Below are positions 8,484 through 17,971 of a stretch of DNA of 64,000 nt, one piece after another; within the stretch, counting starts at the first letter, position 1, and every line of letters begins with the position of its first letter. The DNA comes from Vibrio maritimus (lineage in GTDB: Bacteria; Pseudomonadota; Gammaproteobacteria; Enterobacterales; Vibrionaceae). Below the pieces are notes generated by a model. That model was not told the DNA's origin. It did no database searches and saw nothing but the letters and a program-made list of their open reading frames with translations. The DNA lies in NCBI GenBank assembly GCA_000755425.1, contig BBMT01000002.1:62001-126000 (forward strand). The letters are read 5' to 3'. Both the position numbers and the translations under genes were made by a program.

Positions 8484-9713
8484 TTAATGAAGAATACGCG
8501 CTCTCAACGTCCCTTCAATCTGCTTCAATTTCGCCAACGCTTCTTCCGAACGCGCTGTCTCAACATCAATGACTACATAACCGATATCCGCAGAAGTCTG
8601 TAGGTACTGACCCGCGATGTTAATCCCTTCATCTGCAAAGATGGTGTTGATTTGCGTTAGGATACCTGGGCGGTTTTGGTGAATGTGTAGCAGACGAGAA
8701 CAGTCAGTGTGCTCTGGCAGTGATACTTCTGGGAAGTTCACGCTTGATAGCGTTGAGCCGTTGTCTGAGTATTTCGCTAGTTTACCAGCAACCTCAACAC
8801 CAATGTTCTCTTGTGCTTCTTGTGTCGAACCACCAACGTGAGGAGTTAGGATCACGTTGTCGAACTTCATCAGTGGAGACTCAAACGGGTCTGCATTGGT
8901 TTTCGGCTCTTCTGGGAACACGTCAATCGCTGCGCCAGCAAGGTGACCGCCTTCAAGGGCATCGCAAAGAGCTGGGATATCAACCACAGTGCCACGCGCC
9001 GCGTTGATAAAGATTGAGCCTGGCTTCATGCGTTCGAACTCTGCTGCACCCATCATGTTCTTGGTTCCTGGAGTTTCTGGAACGTGCAGTGAGATGACGT
9101 CACATTTGTTCAATAGCTCAGTCATGGTGTGTACTTGTGTTGCATTACCAAGAGACAGCTTGTTCTCGATATCGTAGAAGTAGACACGCATACCCAAGTT
9201 TTCAGCAATGATACCCAGCTGAGTACCAATGTGACCGTAACCGATAATACCAAGGCGCTTACCACGAGCTTCATAAGAGTTGTCCGCACTCTTCTTCCAA
9301 ATGCCACGGTGAGCGAGAGCATTCTTCTCTGGAATACCACGAAGTAGCAATAGGATTTGACCAAGGACTAGCTCTGCCACGCTTCGCGTGTTTGAGAATG
9401 GTGCGTTGAAGACAGGTACACCGCGCTTAGCCGCAGCTTCAAGGTTAACTTGGTTAGTACCGATACAGAAACAGCCAATCGCCACAAGTTTCTCAGCCGC
9501 GTTGATCACCTTGTCTGTCAGGTTAGTGCGGGAGCGAATACCGATAAAGTGAACGTCTTTTACCGCTTCCATTAGCTCATCTTCAGGTAGTGAGCCTTTG
9601 TGGTAAGTGATATTGGTGTAACCGGCAGCTTGTAGAACCTCTACAGAAGATGGATGCAAACCTTCCAGCAGAAGAATCTTAATCTTGTCTTTTTCCAGTG
9701 AAACTTTGGCCAT
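8484..9713 (-). CDS. serA: D-3-phosphoglycerate dehydrogenase
   Basis: 409 residues starting MAKVSLEKDKIKILLLEG, matching E. coli SerA (410). It oxidises 3-phosphoglycerate, the first step of serine synthesis. The NAD-binding motif LGIIGYGHIGTQLG is near residue 155, the catalytic Arg/Glu/His region includes NAARGTVVD and LTPHVGGST, and a C-terminal ACT domain (LLHIHQNRPGILTQIN) allows serine feedback inhibition. I chose the internal ATG at 9713 by homology; the open frame extends 6 codons further. It lies downstream of rpiA in the same direction, as in related genomes. Confidence 0.96.
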   Translation of the reverse strand: MAKVSLEKDKIKILLLEGLHPSSVEVLQAAGYTNITYHKGSLPEDELMEAVKDVHFIGIRSRTNLTDKVINAAEKLVAIGCFCIGTNQVNLEAAAKRGVPVFNAPFSNTRSVAELVLGQILLLLRGIPEKNALAHRGIWKKSADNSYEARGKRLGIIGYGHIGTQLGIIAENLGMRVYFYDIENKLSLGNATQVHTMTELLNKCDVISLHVPETPGTKNMMGAAEFERMKPGSIFINAARGTVVDIPALCDALEGGHLAGAAIDVFPEEPKTNADPFESPLMKFDNVILTPHVGGSTQEAQENIGVEVAGKLAKYSDNGSTLSSVNFPEVSLPEHTDCSRLLHIHQNRPGILTQINTIFADEGINIAGQYLQTSADIGYVVIDVETARSEEALAKLKQIEGTLRARILH

Positions 9714-9906
9714 TGAACTCATCCTTAACATGGGAAATTTGGGCTAAATTGGCGCACATTTGACAGTGAGAATATCAGGGAGGGAGCTTCCAACTGCTTG
9801 AGGCAAACGTTTTCCTTGTGCGTCTTGTGACCAATAAAGTAACAAAAAAGTTTAACGATGGGTAAGAAAATTACGGAATAAGGCATAATTTTCTTATAGG
9901 AAAACG

Positions 9907-9932
9907 AAAAAACGGCACCAGGGGTGCCGTTT
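9907..9932 (-). terminator. Intrinsic terminator downstream of rpiA
   Basis: An ACGGCACC/GGTGCCGT stem with a 3-base loop. On the minus strand it is followed by a T6 run, about 75 bases after the rpiA stop. Confidence 0.8.
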
Positions 9933-10006
9933 GTAGTCAAATGACGTAATCGCGTTCAATATATCGGCCAGTTATAAGGCCTGTGATAGCGTGAACGCGC
10001 GTGTCA

Positions 10007-10663
10007 TTAATCTTCGATTTTTGCGCCTTCTGGCGTACCAGTGATGATCACGTCGGCACCGCGGTGCGCGAATAGACCTACTGTCACAACACCCGCTAGA
10101 GCGTTGATTTTGTCTTCCATCGATTTTGGATCGGTGATTTGCATGCCGTGCACATCTAGGATTACGTTGCCGTTATCCGTCACAACGCCCTCACGGTACA
10201 CAGGGTCACCGCCAAGCTTTACAAGCTCACGTGCGACGTATGAACGTGCCATTGGGATAACTTCCACAGGCAGTGGGAACTTGCCCAGAACGTCGACTGC
10301 TTTGGTGCCATCAACGATACACACAAATTTGTCTGAGATAGCGGCTACGATCTTTTCACGAGTTAATGCAGCACCGCCGCCTTTGATCATGTCGCGAGCT
10401 GCGTTGATTTCATCTGCGCCGTCAACGTAAACATCAAGCGCTGCTACATCGTTACAGTCAAATACTTCGATGCCAAGTGCTTCTAGCTTCTCAGTGGAAG
10501 CGATAGAGCTTGAAACTGCACCTTTGATGTCTTCTTTGATTGTGCCTAGCGCATCAATAAAGTGGTTAACAGTAGAGCCGGTACCTACACCAACAATGCT
10601 GCCTTTCTCAACATACTTAAGTGCTGCCCAACCAGCGGCTTTCTTCATCTCGTCTTGAGTCAT
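10007..10663 (-). CDS. rpiA: Ribose-5-phosphate isomerase A
   Basis: 218 residues, the usual RpiA length (219 in E. coli). It interconverts ribose-5-phosphate and ribulose-5-phosphate. Family motifs are [16 protein letters not shown] near residue 25, [11 protein letters not shown] near 81 (with the catalytic acid residues), and [15 protein letters not shown] near 95. A terminator follows. Serine (serA) and pentose phosphate metabolism are adjacent here, as in enterobacteria. Confidence 0.96.
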   Translation of the reverse strand: MTQDEMKKAAGWAALKYVEKGSIVGVGTGSTVNHFIDALGTIKEDIKGAVSSSIASTEKLEALGIEVFDCNDVAALDVYVDGADEINAARDMIKGGGAALTREKIVAAISDKFVCIVDGTKAVDVLGKFPLPVEVIPMARSYVARELVKLGGDPVYREGVVTDNGNVILDVHGMQITDPKSMEDKINALAGVVTVGLFAHRGADVIITGTPEGAKIED

Positions 10664-10797
10664 GGTGAAATCCCAATGTTTAGAATTAAGGTCAAAATGC
10701 GGGCGAATTATATATCAAAAAACGCAAAAAATGACGGTTAAGTTGGCGAAATGAAGAAAAAACAGCAAAAAACAGCAATCGATTGCTCTTTTCGCGA

Positions 10798-11391
10798 CTA
10801 TTTTTGCCAGCGCCAAATTTTGCTTGGTGTCATGATGGTACTAAGTGGAATATCCCATGATTCAATCGGTAGCCGATCGACTTGCTGACAATCGTGAGCC
10901 AGCCCAATGGCTTTTGGACCAGCCTGATTAGTGGCAAACGGTGCCAGGGTTCGATCATAGTAGCCGCCACCCATTCCGAGGCGTTGGCCATCCTCATCGA
11001 AAGCAACCAGCGGAGTAAAGATGATATCCAGATCCGCGACAGGGCATATCGTCTGCGTATCAAGCTTTGGTTCAAGGATCTTATATTGATTGTGCACCAG
11101 AGGAGTGGTGTGTGCGTAGCGCAGGAACAGGAGGTGGCCTTTGGAAAAAGGATGGATAACTGGAAGGTAGGTCTCTATTCCTTGTTGCCAGAACCACTCA
11201 ATCAGAGGCTGAGTATCCAGTTCACCATCGGTGGCCAGATACAGCGCGACTTTTTGACCAGCGCGGGGCTCGCGTAGCTGCTTTGCGCGTTCGACCAAGT
11301 CTAGGGCGTACTGAGCTTGCTGATCTGAGCGGATAGATTGGCGGCGGCTTCGAATCAAGGTCCGAATTTGCTGTCTAGTCGATGGTGACAT
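10798..11391 (-). CDS. fau: 5-formyltetrahydrofolate cyclo-ligase
   Basis: 197 residues of the 5-FTHF cyclo-ligase family (YgfA). It converts 5-formyl-THF to 5,10-methenyl-THF with ATP, recycling an inhibitory folate. The C-terminal signature PLVAFDEDGQRLGMGGGYYDRTL is clear near residues 125-150, and the N-terminus has the basic RQQIRTLIRSRRQ stretch. It lies directly downstream of 6S RNA on the minus strand, the conserved ssrS-ygfA arrangement in which the two share a transcript in E. coli. Confidence 0.93.
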   Translation of the reverse strand: MSPSTRQQIRTLIRSRRQSIRSDQQAQYALDLVERAKQLREPRAGQKVALYLATDGELDTQPLIEWFWQQGIETYLPVIHPFSKGHLLFLRYAHTTPLVHNQYKILEPKLDTQTICPVADLDIIFTPLVAFDEDGQRLGMGGGYYDRTLAPFATNQAGPKAIGLAHDCQQVDRLPIESWDIPLSTIMTPSKIWRWQK

Positions 11392-11393
11392 TA

Positions 11394-11577
11394 GGAATAC
11401 CCCAGAGTGCCGTTGAGGATTGTGGCCCTTGAACCAGCTGGTTCAAGGCGGATCAGCAATGATAACCGTAGGCTTCTCGATACGAGCCGAGCTTGCTCAA
11501 TAGCTATCAAGTACTAACCTTTGGTATTGCTTATCGGCTCAGGGACTTAAATCCACTGACGCACACCCCAGGGTAAA
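11394..11577 (-). ncRNA. ssrS: 6S RNA
   Basis: This stretch lies exactly between zapA and fau, the conserved site of ssrS. Its two ends pair (minus strand CTGGGGTGTGCG near 11570 with CGGCACTCTGGGG near 11400) to form the terminal stem. Internal blocks match 6S RNA: CCTGAGCCGATA on the 5' side, GAGAAGCC, and CCTTGAACC..GGTTCAAGG on the 3' side. 6S RNA mimics an open promoter and sequesters sigma-70 RNA polymerase in stationary phase. The ends are approximate by a few bases. Confidence 0.92.
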
Positions 11578-11578
11578 A

Positions 11579-11890
11579 TTAGGCTTGCTGTCCTTGCTTT
11601 ACTTTGCTGATGGCATCATCAAGTGATGCCGCGAGCTGCTCCATGCGCTCGTTCATTTCTGTCACTTCTTGAAGTGACTCATTACTGCGGTTGTTTAGCT
11701 CATACGACATGTTAAGCGCCGCAATGGTAAGCAGTTTCAACTCGTTGGTTACTTTAGTCCTTTGAGACATTTCTTGCAATCGGTTATCTAAGTCTTTCGC
11801 TGCTTGAACAAGGGTATCTTTCTGATCTGCTGGGCAATTTACCCGCGTCAGTTTACCCAAAATTTCCACTTCGACAGCTTGATTTTCCAT
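11579..11890 (-). CDS. zapA: Cell division protein ZapA
   Basis: 103 residues. The N-terminal EVEILGKLTRVNCP domain is followed by a long helix with heptad-like spacing (about residues 40-100) that forms the coiled-coil dimer. ZapA bundles FtsZ filaments at the division ring. I chose the ATG at 11888-11890 (MENQAVEVEIL), which fits the family; the frame stays open upstream to 11995 without family support. It is divergent from ygfB and upstream of 6S RNA, as in E. coli. Confidence 0.93.
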   Translation of the reverse strand: MENQAVEVEILGKLTRVNCPADQKDTLVQAAKDLDNRLQEMSQRTKVTNELKLLTIAALNMSYELNNRSNESLQEVTEMNERMEQLAASLDDAISKVKQGQQA

Positions 11891-12166
11891 AATGACAAGA
11901 ACTCTTTTAAGTATCACCAATAGCGGTAATGTTGAGGGAGAAACTATAGGTAAAGCCACATTAAGATTCAAGCTTTTCTGGTGACTCCGTGCCAAATGCG
12001 TGGCTAATCACACACGAAATCGACAATTCGCACAAAAGCTATTCAGAAACGAGTGGGACACCATTTCCGCCATGAGTGGGAAGTGGTAGCATTGCACATC
12101 CAATTCGAATAAAAGCGGCGCTACTGGTGACCCAGTTGGCTGCCCTACAGGACAACGAGAATCGTT

Positions 12167-12748
12167 ATGAGTGAATCAACACTACCCGATTACATTGCGG
12201 TAGCGACAGAGCTACAACAAGCCGGCCTTGCCGTCTCCCCTGCTGAACTGCATGGCCTATTGGTTGGCATGTTAAGTGGCGGTTTAGGTTTGAAAGATGA
12301 CAGCTGGCAACCTCTGTTGTTTGACTACACCAATGATGGGTTAGGTTGGCCTCAATCTCTGTTAACTCGATCAAAAGCGCTATTAGAGTTGTCAATCAAA
12401 GAACTGACGGCAGAGCAAAGCTTTGAGCTTGCTTTGTTTATTCCTGGAGAGGGTGTGGATGCTAGCTTGTTTGAGCAGGCTGATGGCCTAAGCGAGTGGG
12501 TAAACCACTTTATCTCGGGACTCGGACTTATCAACGCTCCTCTGGCGAAAGCGTCGGCCGATACCAAAGAAGCGCTGGGTGACTTAGAAGAAATTGCCAG
12601 ACTGGGCATCGATGAAGATGACGATCTGGAAGAGCAAGCGCAATTGCTAGAACAGGTTATCGAGCACGTTAAAGCTTGCGTATTGACTATTCACGCTGAG
12701 TTTGGCGTAAAACCAAGTAAAGCGGCTGAATCACCGACGATTCATTAA
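12167..12748 (+). CDS. ygfB: UPF0149 family protein YgfB
   Basis: 193 residues of the UPF0149/YgfB family, all-helical and acidic in its second half ([18 protein letters not shown]). Family blocks include [16 protein letters not shown] near residues 24-39 and a Trp-containing [11 protein letters not shown] near 110. No enzymatic role is established; in Pseudomonas a YgfB homologue affects beta-lactam resistance regulation. It precedes ubiH and ubiI. E. coli has pepP between ygfB and ubiH; that gene is absent here. Confidence 0.88.
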   Translation: MSESTLPDYIAVATELQQAGLAVSPAELHGLLVGMLSGGLGLKDDSWQPLLFDYTNDGLGWPQSLLTRSKALLELSIKELTAEQSFELALFIPGEGVDASLFEQADGLSEWVNHFISGLGLINAPLAKASADTKEALGDLEEIARLGIDEDDDLEEQAQLLEQVIEHVKACVLTIHAEFGVKPSKAAESPTIH

Positions 12749-12787
12749 TCTAGGTGCGCGTCAGGTTGGCGAACAAGGAGAAAGTCT

Positions 12788-13981
12788 GTGCCCAAAAAGT
12801 ATGATGTTGTTATTGCTGGTGGAGCAATGGCGGGAGCGACGCTCGCTATGGCCTTGGACACTAGCTTTGATCATGCGCTCAACATAGCGGTTGTCGAGTC
12901 GTTTGCACAAGACAATGCGGCTCACCCTGGGTTTGATGCCCGATCTATTGCTTTGTCACATGGCACAGTCGAGATCCTCAAAGGTTACGGCTTGTGGCAT
13001 GTGATTGAGGATCATGCGACTCCCATCACTCACATTCATGTATCAGACCGTGGCCATGCGGGCATGACGGACTTTTATGCTGATAAAGAAGGTCTTGATG
13101 CAATGGGGTACGTGGTTGAGCTTGCCGAGATAGGTCGGCGTTTTAATGACGAACTTGCTAAGCGCGAACACATTGACCTGTTCTGTCCTTACTCTGTCAG
13201 TGAGGTCGTACAGCATCAACAAGCTGTCACCGTCGACATTCAATCCTCTCAAGATGAAACCTTGCAGCTAGAGGCGAAATTAGTCGTTGCAGCGGATGGT
13301 GCGGATTCAGCTATTTGTCAGGCGGTTGGGCTAGAGCAACATATCCAAGATTTTGAGCAGGTGGCCGTTATCGCCAATGTGCTAACCGGTGAAGTGCCAA
13401 ACGGTCGAGCGTTTGAGCGATTTACCGAGCATGGCCCGCTTGCGTTGCTGCCTATGTCACAATCGCGAAGCTCGCTCGTTTGGTGCTTGCCACCAGAGCT
13501 GGCGAAGTCGGTAAAAGCGTTGCCAGACCATGAGTTTTTAGATGCGCTTCAAGAAGCGTTTGGTTGGCGACTAGGGCGTTTTGCTCGTGTCGGTTCGGTT
13601 GTTAGCTACCCGCTTTTGTTGAGATACAGACCACAAATTGTTGCTCATCGCATTGCGGCGGTGGGAAATGCGGCGCAGACGTTGCATCCGATTGCCGGGC
13701 AAGGATTCAATTTGGGCATTCGCGATATTGCGACATTAGTGGATTCGCTGCTTGAAAACCGAAAAGATGTGGGCGAGTACGCTAATCTAACTAAGTTTCA
13801 AGCGCAGCGTCAGACTGATCGAGAACTCACGATAACCATGACATCAGGTTTGGTGCGCGTTTTTTCCAATGATTTATTGACGCTTCGGATGGCGCGAAAT
13901 CTTGGATTGGCAATGATGGACAATTTCCCACGGCTGAAGACTCCTGTGTTTAATCGTGCTTTGGGTGTGGTGAATAGGTAA
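12788..13981 (+). CDS. ubiH: 2-octaprenyl-6-methoxyphenyl hydroxylase
   Basis: 397 residues with a GTG start preceded by AAGGAG. A flavin monooxygenase of ubiquinone synthesis. The N-terminal FAD motif VVIAGGAMAGATLAMAL is at residues 6-22, the middle motif VAADGADSAIC near 170, and the second FAD motif AAVGNAAQTLHPIAGQGFNLGIRD near 295-318. The usual GDAA is GNAA here, as seen in UbiH proteins. The frame is intact. It sits 8 bases before the related ubiI, so the two form an operon. Confidence 0.9.
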   Translation: MPKKYDVVIAGGAMAGATLAMALDTSFDHALNIAVVESFAQDNAAHPGFDARSIALSHGTVEILKGYGLWHVIEDHATPITHIHVSDRGHAGMTDFYADKEGLDAMGYVVELAEIGRRFNDELAKREHIDLFCPYSVSEVVQHQQAVTVDIQSSQDETLQLEAKLVVAADGADSAICQAVGLEQHIQDFEQVAVIANVLTGEVPNGRAFERFTEHGPLALLPMSQSRSSLVWCLPPELAKSVKALPDHEFLDALQEAFGWRLGRFARVGSVVSYPLLLRYRPQIVAHRIAAVGNAAQTLHPIAGQGFNLGIRDIATLVDSLLENRKDVGEYANLTKFQAQRQTDRELTITMTSGLVRVFSNDLLTLRMARNLGLAMMDNFPRLKTPVFNRALGVVNR

Positions 13982-13988
13982 TACGAAG

Positions 13989-15207
13989 ATGCAAAGTTTT
14001 GATATCGCCATTGTTGGTGGCGGAATGGTGGGACTCGCCTTAGCGCGTGCTCTCAAAGATACGGGGTTGCGAATTGCGATTGTCGAGGGCACGACGCCTT
14101 CAAAGATCTCTCTGGTGATCCTGATATTCGTGTCTCTGCACTGAGCCGAGCGAGTGAAATGATCCTCAAAAACCTTAGCGCATGGGAAGCGATTGCCAAG
14201 CATCGCAATGCGCCTTACCAAGCGATGGAGGTCTGGGAGCAAGACAGTTTCGCTCGTATCGAGTTTTCTGCCAGCCAAATGTCTCAGCCTAACTTAGGCC
14301 ACATTGTTGAGAATAGAGTTATTCAGTTGGCGCTGCTGGAACAGGTCGAGCAACAAAGCAATGTGACGCTCTTTATGCCACATCGTTGTCAATCGATGGC
14401 GATTGGAGAAAGTGAAGTATGGACGACACTAGATAACGGTCAGTCGTTTACCAGCAAGCTCATTGTTGGTGCCGATGGCGCGAATTCTTGGTTCGTAAGC
14501 AGCAAGATATTCCGCTTACTCACTGGGATTATGGACACAGTGCGCTCGTCGCCAATATCACCACTGAAGATCATCATGCTAAAGTCGCGCGTCAGGTGTT
14601 TACCTCTCAAGGTCCTTTGGCATTTTTGCCGATGAATGAAGACAACTTGTGCTCCATTGTTTGGTCAACTGAGCCTACCCGTGCTGAAAAGCTGGCGAAG
14701 ATGTCCGATGCCGAATTCAACAAAGCGCTGACGGCAGAGTTTGATAGCCGTTTGGGTTTGTGCCAGGTGCAATCAGAACGTCGCGTGTTTCCCCTTACTA
14801 TGCGTTATGCCCGAGATTTTGTGACAGAGCGTGTAGCGCTAGTCGGCGACGCGGCGCATACCATTCACCCACTAGCTGGACAAGGGGTCAACTTAGGTCT
14901 GCTGGATGCAGCAAGCTTGGCTCAAGAGCTGAAAAAGCTCTGGCATGAAGGGAAAGATGTGGGTCGTAAGCGTCATTTACGTGAGTACGAGCGCTGGCGT
15001 AAAGCTGAAGCGGCGAAAATGATTGCAGCGATGCAGGGTTTTAAAGACTTGTTCGAAGGTGACAATCCAGCGAAGAAGTTGATCCGAGGTATTGGTATGA
15101 GCCTAGTCGGACAGTTACCTGGTGCGAAACAAGAAATCATGAGCCGTGCTCTTGGGATGCGAGGGCGACTACCTGAGCTTGCTAAGTCATTGGTGAATCA
15201 AGACTAA
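13989..15207 (+). CDS. ubiI: 2-octaprenylphenol hydroxylase UbiI/VisC (frame broken twice)
   Basis: A second FAD monooxygenase starting MQSFDIAIVGGGMVGLALARAL. The frame breaks near 14102-14104 (one A missing, restoring SKDLSGDPDIRVSALSRA) and at 14490-14491 (one G missing, restoring GADGANSWVRKQQDIPLTHW). Repaired, it is about 406 residues. The motifs VGDAAHTIHPLAGQGVNLGLLD and GADGANSWVR are intact. The UbiI/VisC assignment over UbiF rests on its position right after ubiH. It should hydroxylate C5 of the quinone ring. Confidence 0.88.
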
Positions 15208-15234
15208 TATACAGACGCTTGTTTGTAATAAAAG

Positions 15235-15263
15235 TAAAGGACAGCCTTAAGCTGTCCTTTTTA
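15235..15263 (+). terminator. Intrinsic terminator after ubiI
   Basis: AAAGGACAGC pairs with GCTGTCCTTT around CTTAA and is followed by a T run. Confidence 0.85.
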
Positions 15264-15339
15264 ATGCGTGGTATTCTTGCATGCGCTGTTGAAACGAAAT
15301 GAGGATGAGACGCAGTGGCAAGTTTGACTAAAATTTCAG

Positions 15340-15546
15340 TTATGCGTACGCGCACCTCAGTCTCATGACCTCTTGGTTGACTTCTTTTACCGCTTTGAAA
15401 TGGCGCTGCTCTGCACGTTCAGGGATGATCAGTTTGCCGTTGTCGAACTCAAAGCCACCGAGTCCATAAACGTAGATCTTTCCCTTAAACAATCGACTTA
15501 TGTGTTTAGCAATCATACTTGGCGTATAGCGCTTAAACAGTCTCAT
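15340..15546 (-). CDS. ytfK: YtfK/DUF1107 family protein
   Basis: 68 residues, the same length as E. coli YtfK. The pattern matches along its length: RLFKRYTPSMIAKHISRLF, then the YVYGLGGFEFDNGKLIIP strand, then the helical end VKEVNQEVMRLR. In E. coli YtfK stimulates SpoT-dependent (p)ppGpp accumulation during phosphate or fatty acid starvation. Whether that holds here is inference. It is a single gene on the minus strand. Confidence 0.85.
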   Translation of the reverse strand: MRLFKRYTPSMIAKHISRLFKGKIYVYGLGGFEFDNGKLIIPERAEQRHFKAVKEVNQEVMRLRCAYA

Positions 15547-15635
15547 TTAACCTTCCTTATAGTGTACCTAACGTTGTCCTAGCTCGGGGATTATAGATAA
15601 AACCCTTACTAAATTGTGTGATTAAGGAGGCTTAA

Positions 15636-15848
15636 TTGCCCTCTTTCTGGCGTCACTTTTTTGTTTTGTGCTACGTTTTGCATTTCTTCCAACTTATCGC
15701 CAATGCCACGTGATACTTAGCACAAAAGCTCATTCTGGGGGCTTCCATTCTTGCTTCTCTGTTGTTTCTGATAGCCTAGTTGGTGAAAAGTGAGAATCAA
15801 CAATATCGTATGACCCCGGTGGTTGGTTTTATGACCGACGCACAATAG
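15636..15848 (+). pseudogene. Possible degraded small membrane-protein ORF
   Basis: A strong AAGGAGG lies 5 bases before a TTG at 15636. The frame reads about 25 residues to a TGA (15711-15713), then about 21 mostly hydrophobic residues (LILGASILASLLFLIA) to a TAG at 15777-15779, then LVKSENQQYRMTPVVGFMTD to a TAG at 15846. The look is that of one short membrane protein interrupted by in-frame stops. It could equally be chance, and I recognise no family. Confidence 0.22.
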
Positions 15849-15952
15849 TTACGTTTTAATAGACCGGACAAAGCAAGAAAAGTTGTCATCTGACATACAA
15901 ATTTACACATTCATGACGGAGTGGGATTGGAAAGTATTTGAGAGAAAAGCAA

Positions 15953-15978
15953 GACAAAAAAAGCCCGCACAGCGGGCC
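15953..15978 (-). terminator. Intrinsic terminator on the minus strand, no clear gene upstream
   Basis: A GCCCGC/GCGGGC stem with a 3-base loop, followed on the minus strand by T7. The nearest minus-strand gene (ybaK) ends 300 bases earlier, so it may end a small RNA or a long 3' UTR. Confidence 0.7.
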
Positions 15979-16275
15979 AAATGTCACAGATGCATTACAC
16001 AAAAGTGGAGTTACTGCTCTAGGCAGAGATTCACTCTAGTGCGTGTTTCAATTTAACCTTGGGATTAAATTGGACACAAAACCACCATAACGTAAATTTG
16101 ACGTCGTGACTATTTATGCTGAATAAATGTATAAGTTTTCATTGTTGCGTGTGGTAAAATCCGACTAAGTTCACATTTAACCATCATTGGTAGACAAAAT
16201 GTTGCATTTTGTAGCGCTAAATTTAGCCCTGGCGACGTTGAGAGGCATTGGATTGGCAAAGCTGGTGAGCTAAAA
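15979..16275 (-). other. Non-coding stretch, possible small RNA or long 3' UTR
   Basis: No credible ORF in about 300 bases. On the minus strand it leads into the terminator at 15953-15978. It contains a small hairpin AATTTAA..TTAAATT near 16048-16069 and an AT-rich section around 16110-16150 that could hold a promoter. Either an independent small RNA or the 3' UTR of ybaK would fit. Confidence 0.3.
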
Positions 16276-16278
16276 CGA

Positions 16279-16758
16279 CTAACGAATGATGTCGCTCCAG
16301 AGCGGTGAGCATTGTCTTGTGAGATCATCCAAAGCTAGTTCGATCCCAGCAATACGTTCGCCACTGCTGATGGTAATGGTAGACGTTGCTTTTAAGGATG
16401 GGTCAAACAGAATGGGCATTGGGGTTTTGAGTAGCAGCGGCGTTACCGTACCTACCTTGTAGCCGGTGAGTAATTCGATATCTTGGCTGTCAACGCAAGT
16501 CATACGTCTGGATTGCAGTACCGCTCTCACCTTCTTAGGGTCGATTTGGCGATCTCCCGGACAGCACGCTAGCGCATAGAGATTCCCCATGTCTCTCAAT
16601 ACCATGGTTTTGACCATCATATCGGGCGTAATGCCACGCAGTATCGCCGCATCTTCAATCGACACGGCTTCGCGCGGCTGCATCAGTACCCGAAATGGAA
16701 TGCTATTCTGCGTCAAGTATTGTGTGATCGCAGTTTCAAATTCGGGTACATCAGTCAT
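16279..16758 (-). CDS. YbaK/prolyl-tRNA editing-domain protein
   Basis: 159 residues of the YbaK-like deacylase fold. Features are MTDVPEFETAITQYL, EDAAILRGITPDMMVKTMVL with the conserved Lys, ACCPGDRQIDPKKV, and TGYKVGTVTPL, equivalent to the GxxxGxxxP motif that shapes the editing pocket. It starts 17 bases after ygfZ and probably forms an operon with it. It is a second, clearly different member of this superfamily in the window (the other is at 5296-5793). Specificity is unknown. Confidence 0.78.
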   Translation of the reverse strand: MTDVPEFETAITQYLTQNSIPFRVLMQPREAVSIEDAAILRGITPDMMVKTMVLRDMGNLYALACCPGDRQIDPKKVRAVLQSRRMTCVDSQDIELLTGYKVGTVTPLLLKTPMPILFDPSLKATSTITISSGERIAGIELALDDLTRQCSPLWSDIIR

Positions 16759-16775
16759 CAGTGAAGACGCTGGAT

Positions 16776-17743
16776 TTATTCGCTATCGAGCGAGTATGGA
16801 GGAAGTGACAATGATAGGCGGCTATCTGGTTGAGATGCCAGGCGGAATTCAACGTCGTCATCAAGGTTGTTGTTAATGATGATTGACGCCTTAAATGTGT
16901 GATCATCGTATTGGAAAACGCTAAGGATATCGCCTGCTTTACGCCAGTTGTCACCGACAGAGCGTTCGATGATGATTTCCTCATCGTCAGTGACAGCTTC
17001 GGTTAGGTGCCTGTGAGTGTTGCTAGCATACGCTTGTTAATGCCACGATACTTAGCACGAGCAACTGTTTCTTGACCGGTGTAGCAGCCTTTAGTGAAAC
17101 TGATACCATCCAATGCCTGTAGATTGAACGCTTGAGGAATGTGTTGGTTTTGCTGTTCTGCACTTAGGGTAGGTAGTGCTGCATCAATGTCGAATTGAGT
17201 CCAGATAGACTCTTGCACCCACTCAGTCTTTTGAGCCTCTAGGGATTCAACTAGCTCATCGCTTGCCAGTACCAGCCAGCGCTTTTCATCAATGCGCACA
17301 GCGCTGCTGCCATTTTGCTGTCTAACATCACCTGCTGCTGGGAAATGCGCATCAACCCACGTTTGAGCCTGCTCTCCCATCACACCAATGCACGCTTTGC
17401 TGCTTTGAGTGAACTCAACTTTAGAGAAAATGGCGTATTTTTTCAGCTCAACTAACTCTTGCTCAATAGCTGATAGTGGCTGAAACATCGCGTAGCCTTG
17501 CTCTGTATGGAATAAGCGAAACACACTCCAGGCTTTACCTTTTGCATCACAATGAGCGCCAAGCGTGGACTGCTGTGCCTCTAATGAGACCACATCACAG
17601 GTCACCTGACCTTGAAGGTAAGACTTACGGTCATCCCCCGTCAGTTCTATCGCGCCCCAAGAGCTGAGAGGCGTCAACATCAGTGAAGGAAGCGTTGTCT
17701 CTGGAGTAAGGGATAGTGCTTGAATGCTAGGTTGCCATTCCAT
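16776..17743 (-). CDS. ygfZ: tRNA-modifying/iron-sulfur protein YgfZ (frame broken once)
   Basis: The folate-binding YgfZ protein supports iron-sulfur cluster enzymes such as the tRNA methylthiotransferase MiaB. The signature KGCYTGQETVARAKYRG with the redox-active Cys is intact. The frame stops shortly after, at ATLTGT. Adding one C (minus strand, bases 17006-17007) restores LTGTLTEAVTDDEEIIIERSV, and the protein continues to a TAA at 16776-16778. The repaired length is 322 residues against 326 in E. coli. It is divergent from sdhE, a conserved ygfZ/ygfY pairing. Confidence 0.9.
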
Positions 17744-17971
17744 AGGTTGTGATCTCTTTGTTATACATGGTTGTTATGTTAATCGCGACGGTACCATTTG
17801 TCAGCTTAAACTGCGTAGTAGAGGTAGATAGTTCAATAAGCTTGGAAACCAAAACGGGGTTTGTTGCACGAAATCTTGTGAGCAAAGTTGAGTTTGTGTG
17901 ATGCAGAGTGTGGTGGGGCATGCACTTGCTTGTTACACTCGCCCAATAATGAGTAGTAGATGGAGATTAGA

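Noticed and set aside
9725..9940. A 71-residue minus-strand open frame upstream of serA
   Set aside because: No ribosome site, no family pattern, and it overlaps the rpiA terminator. It is leader sequence.
11394..11577. Treating the zapA-fau gap and its open frames as protein coding
   Set aside because: The stretch folds and reads as 6S RNA in its conserved location; the overlapping frames are in other registers of fau and the RNA.
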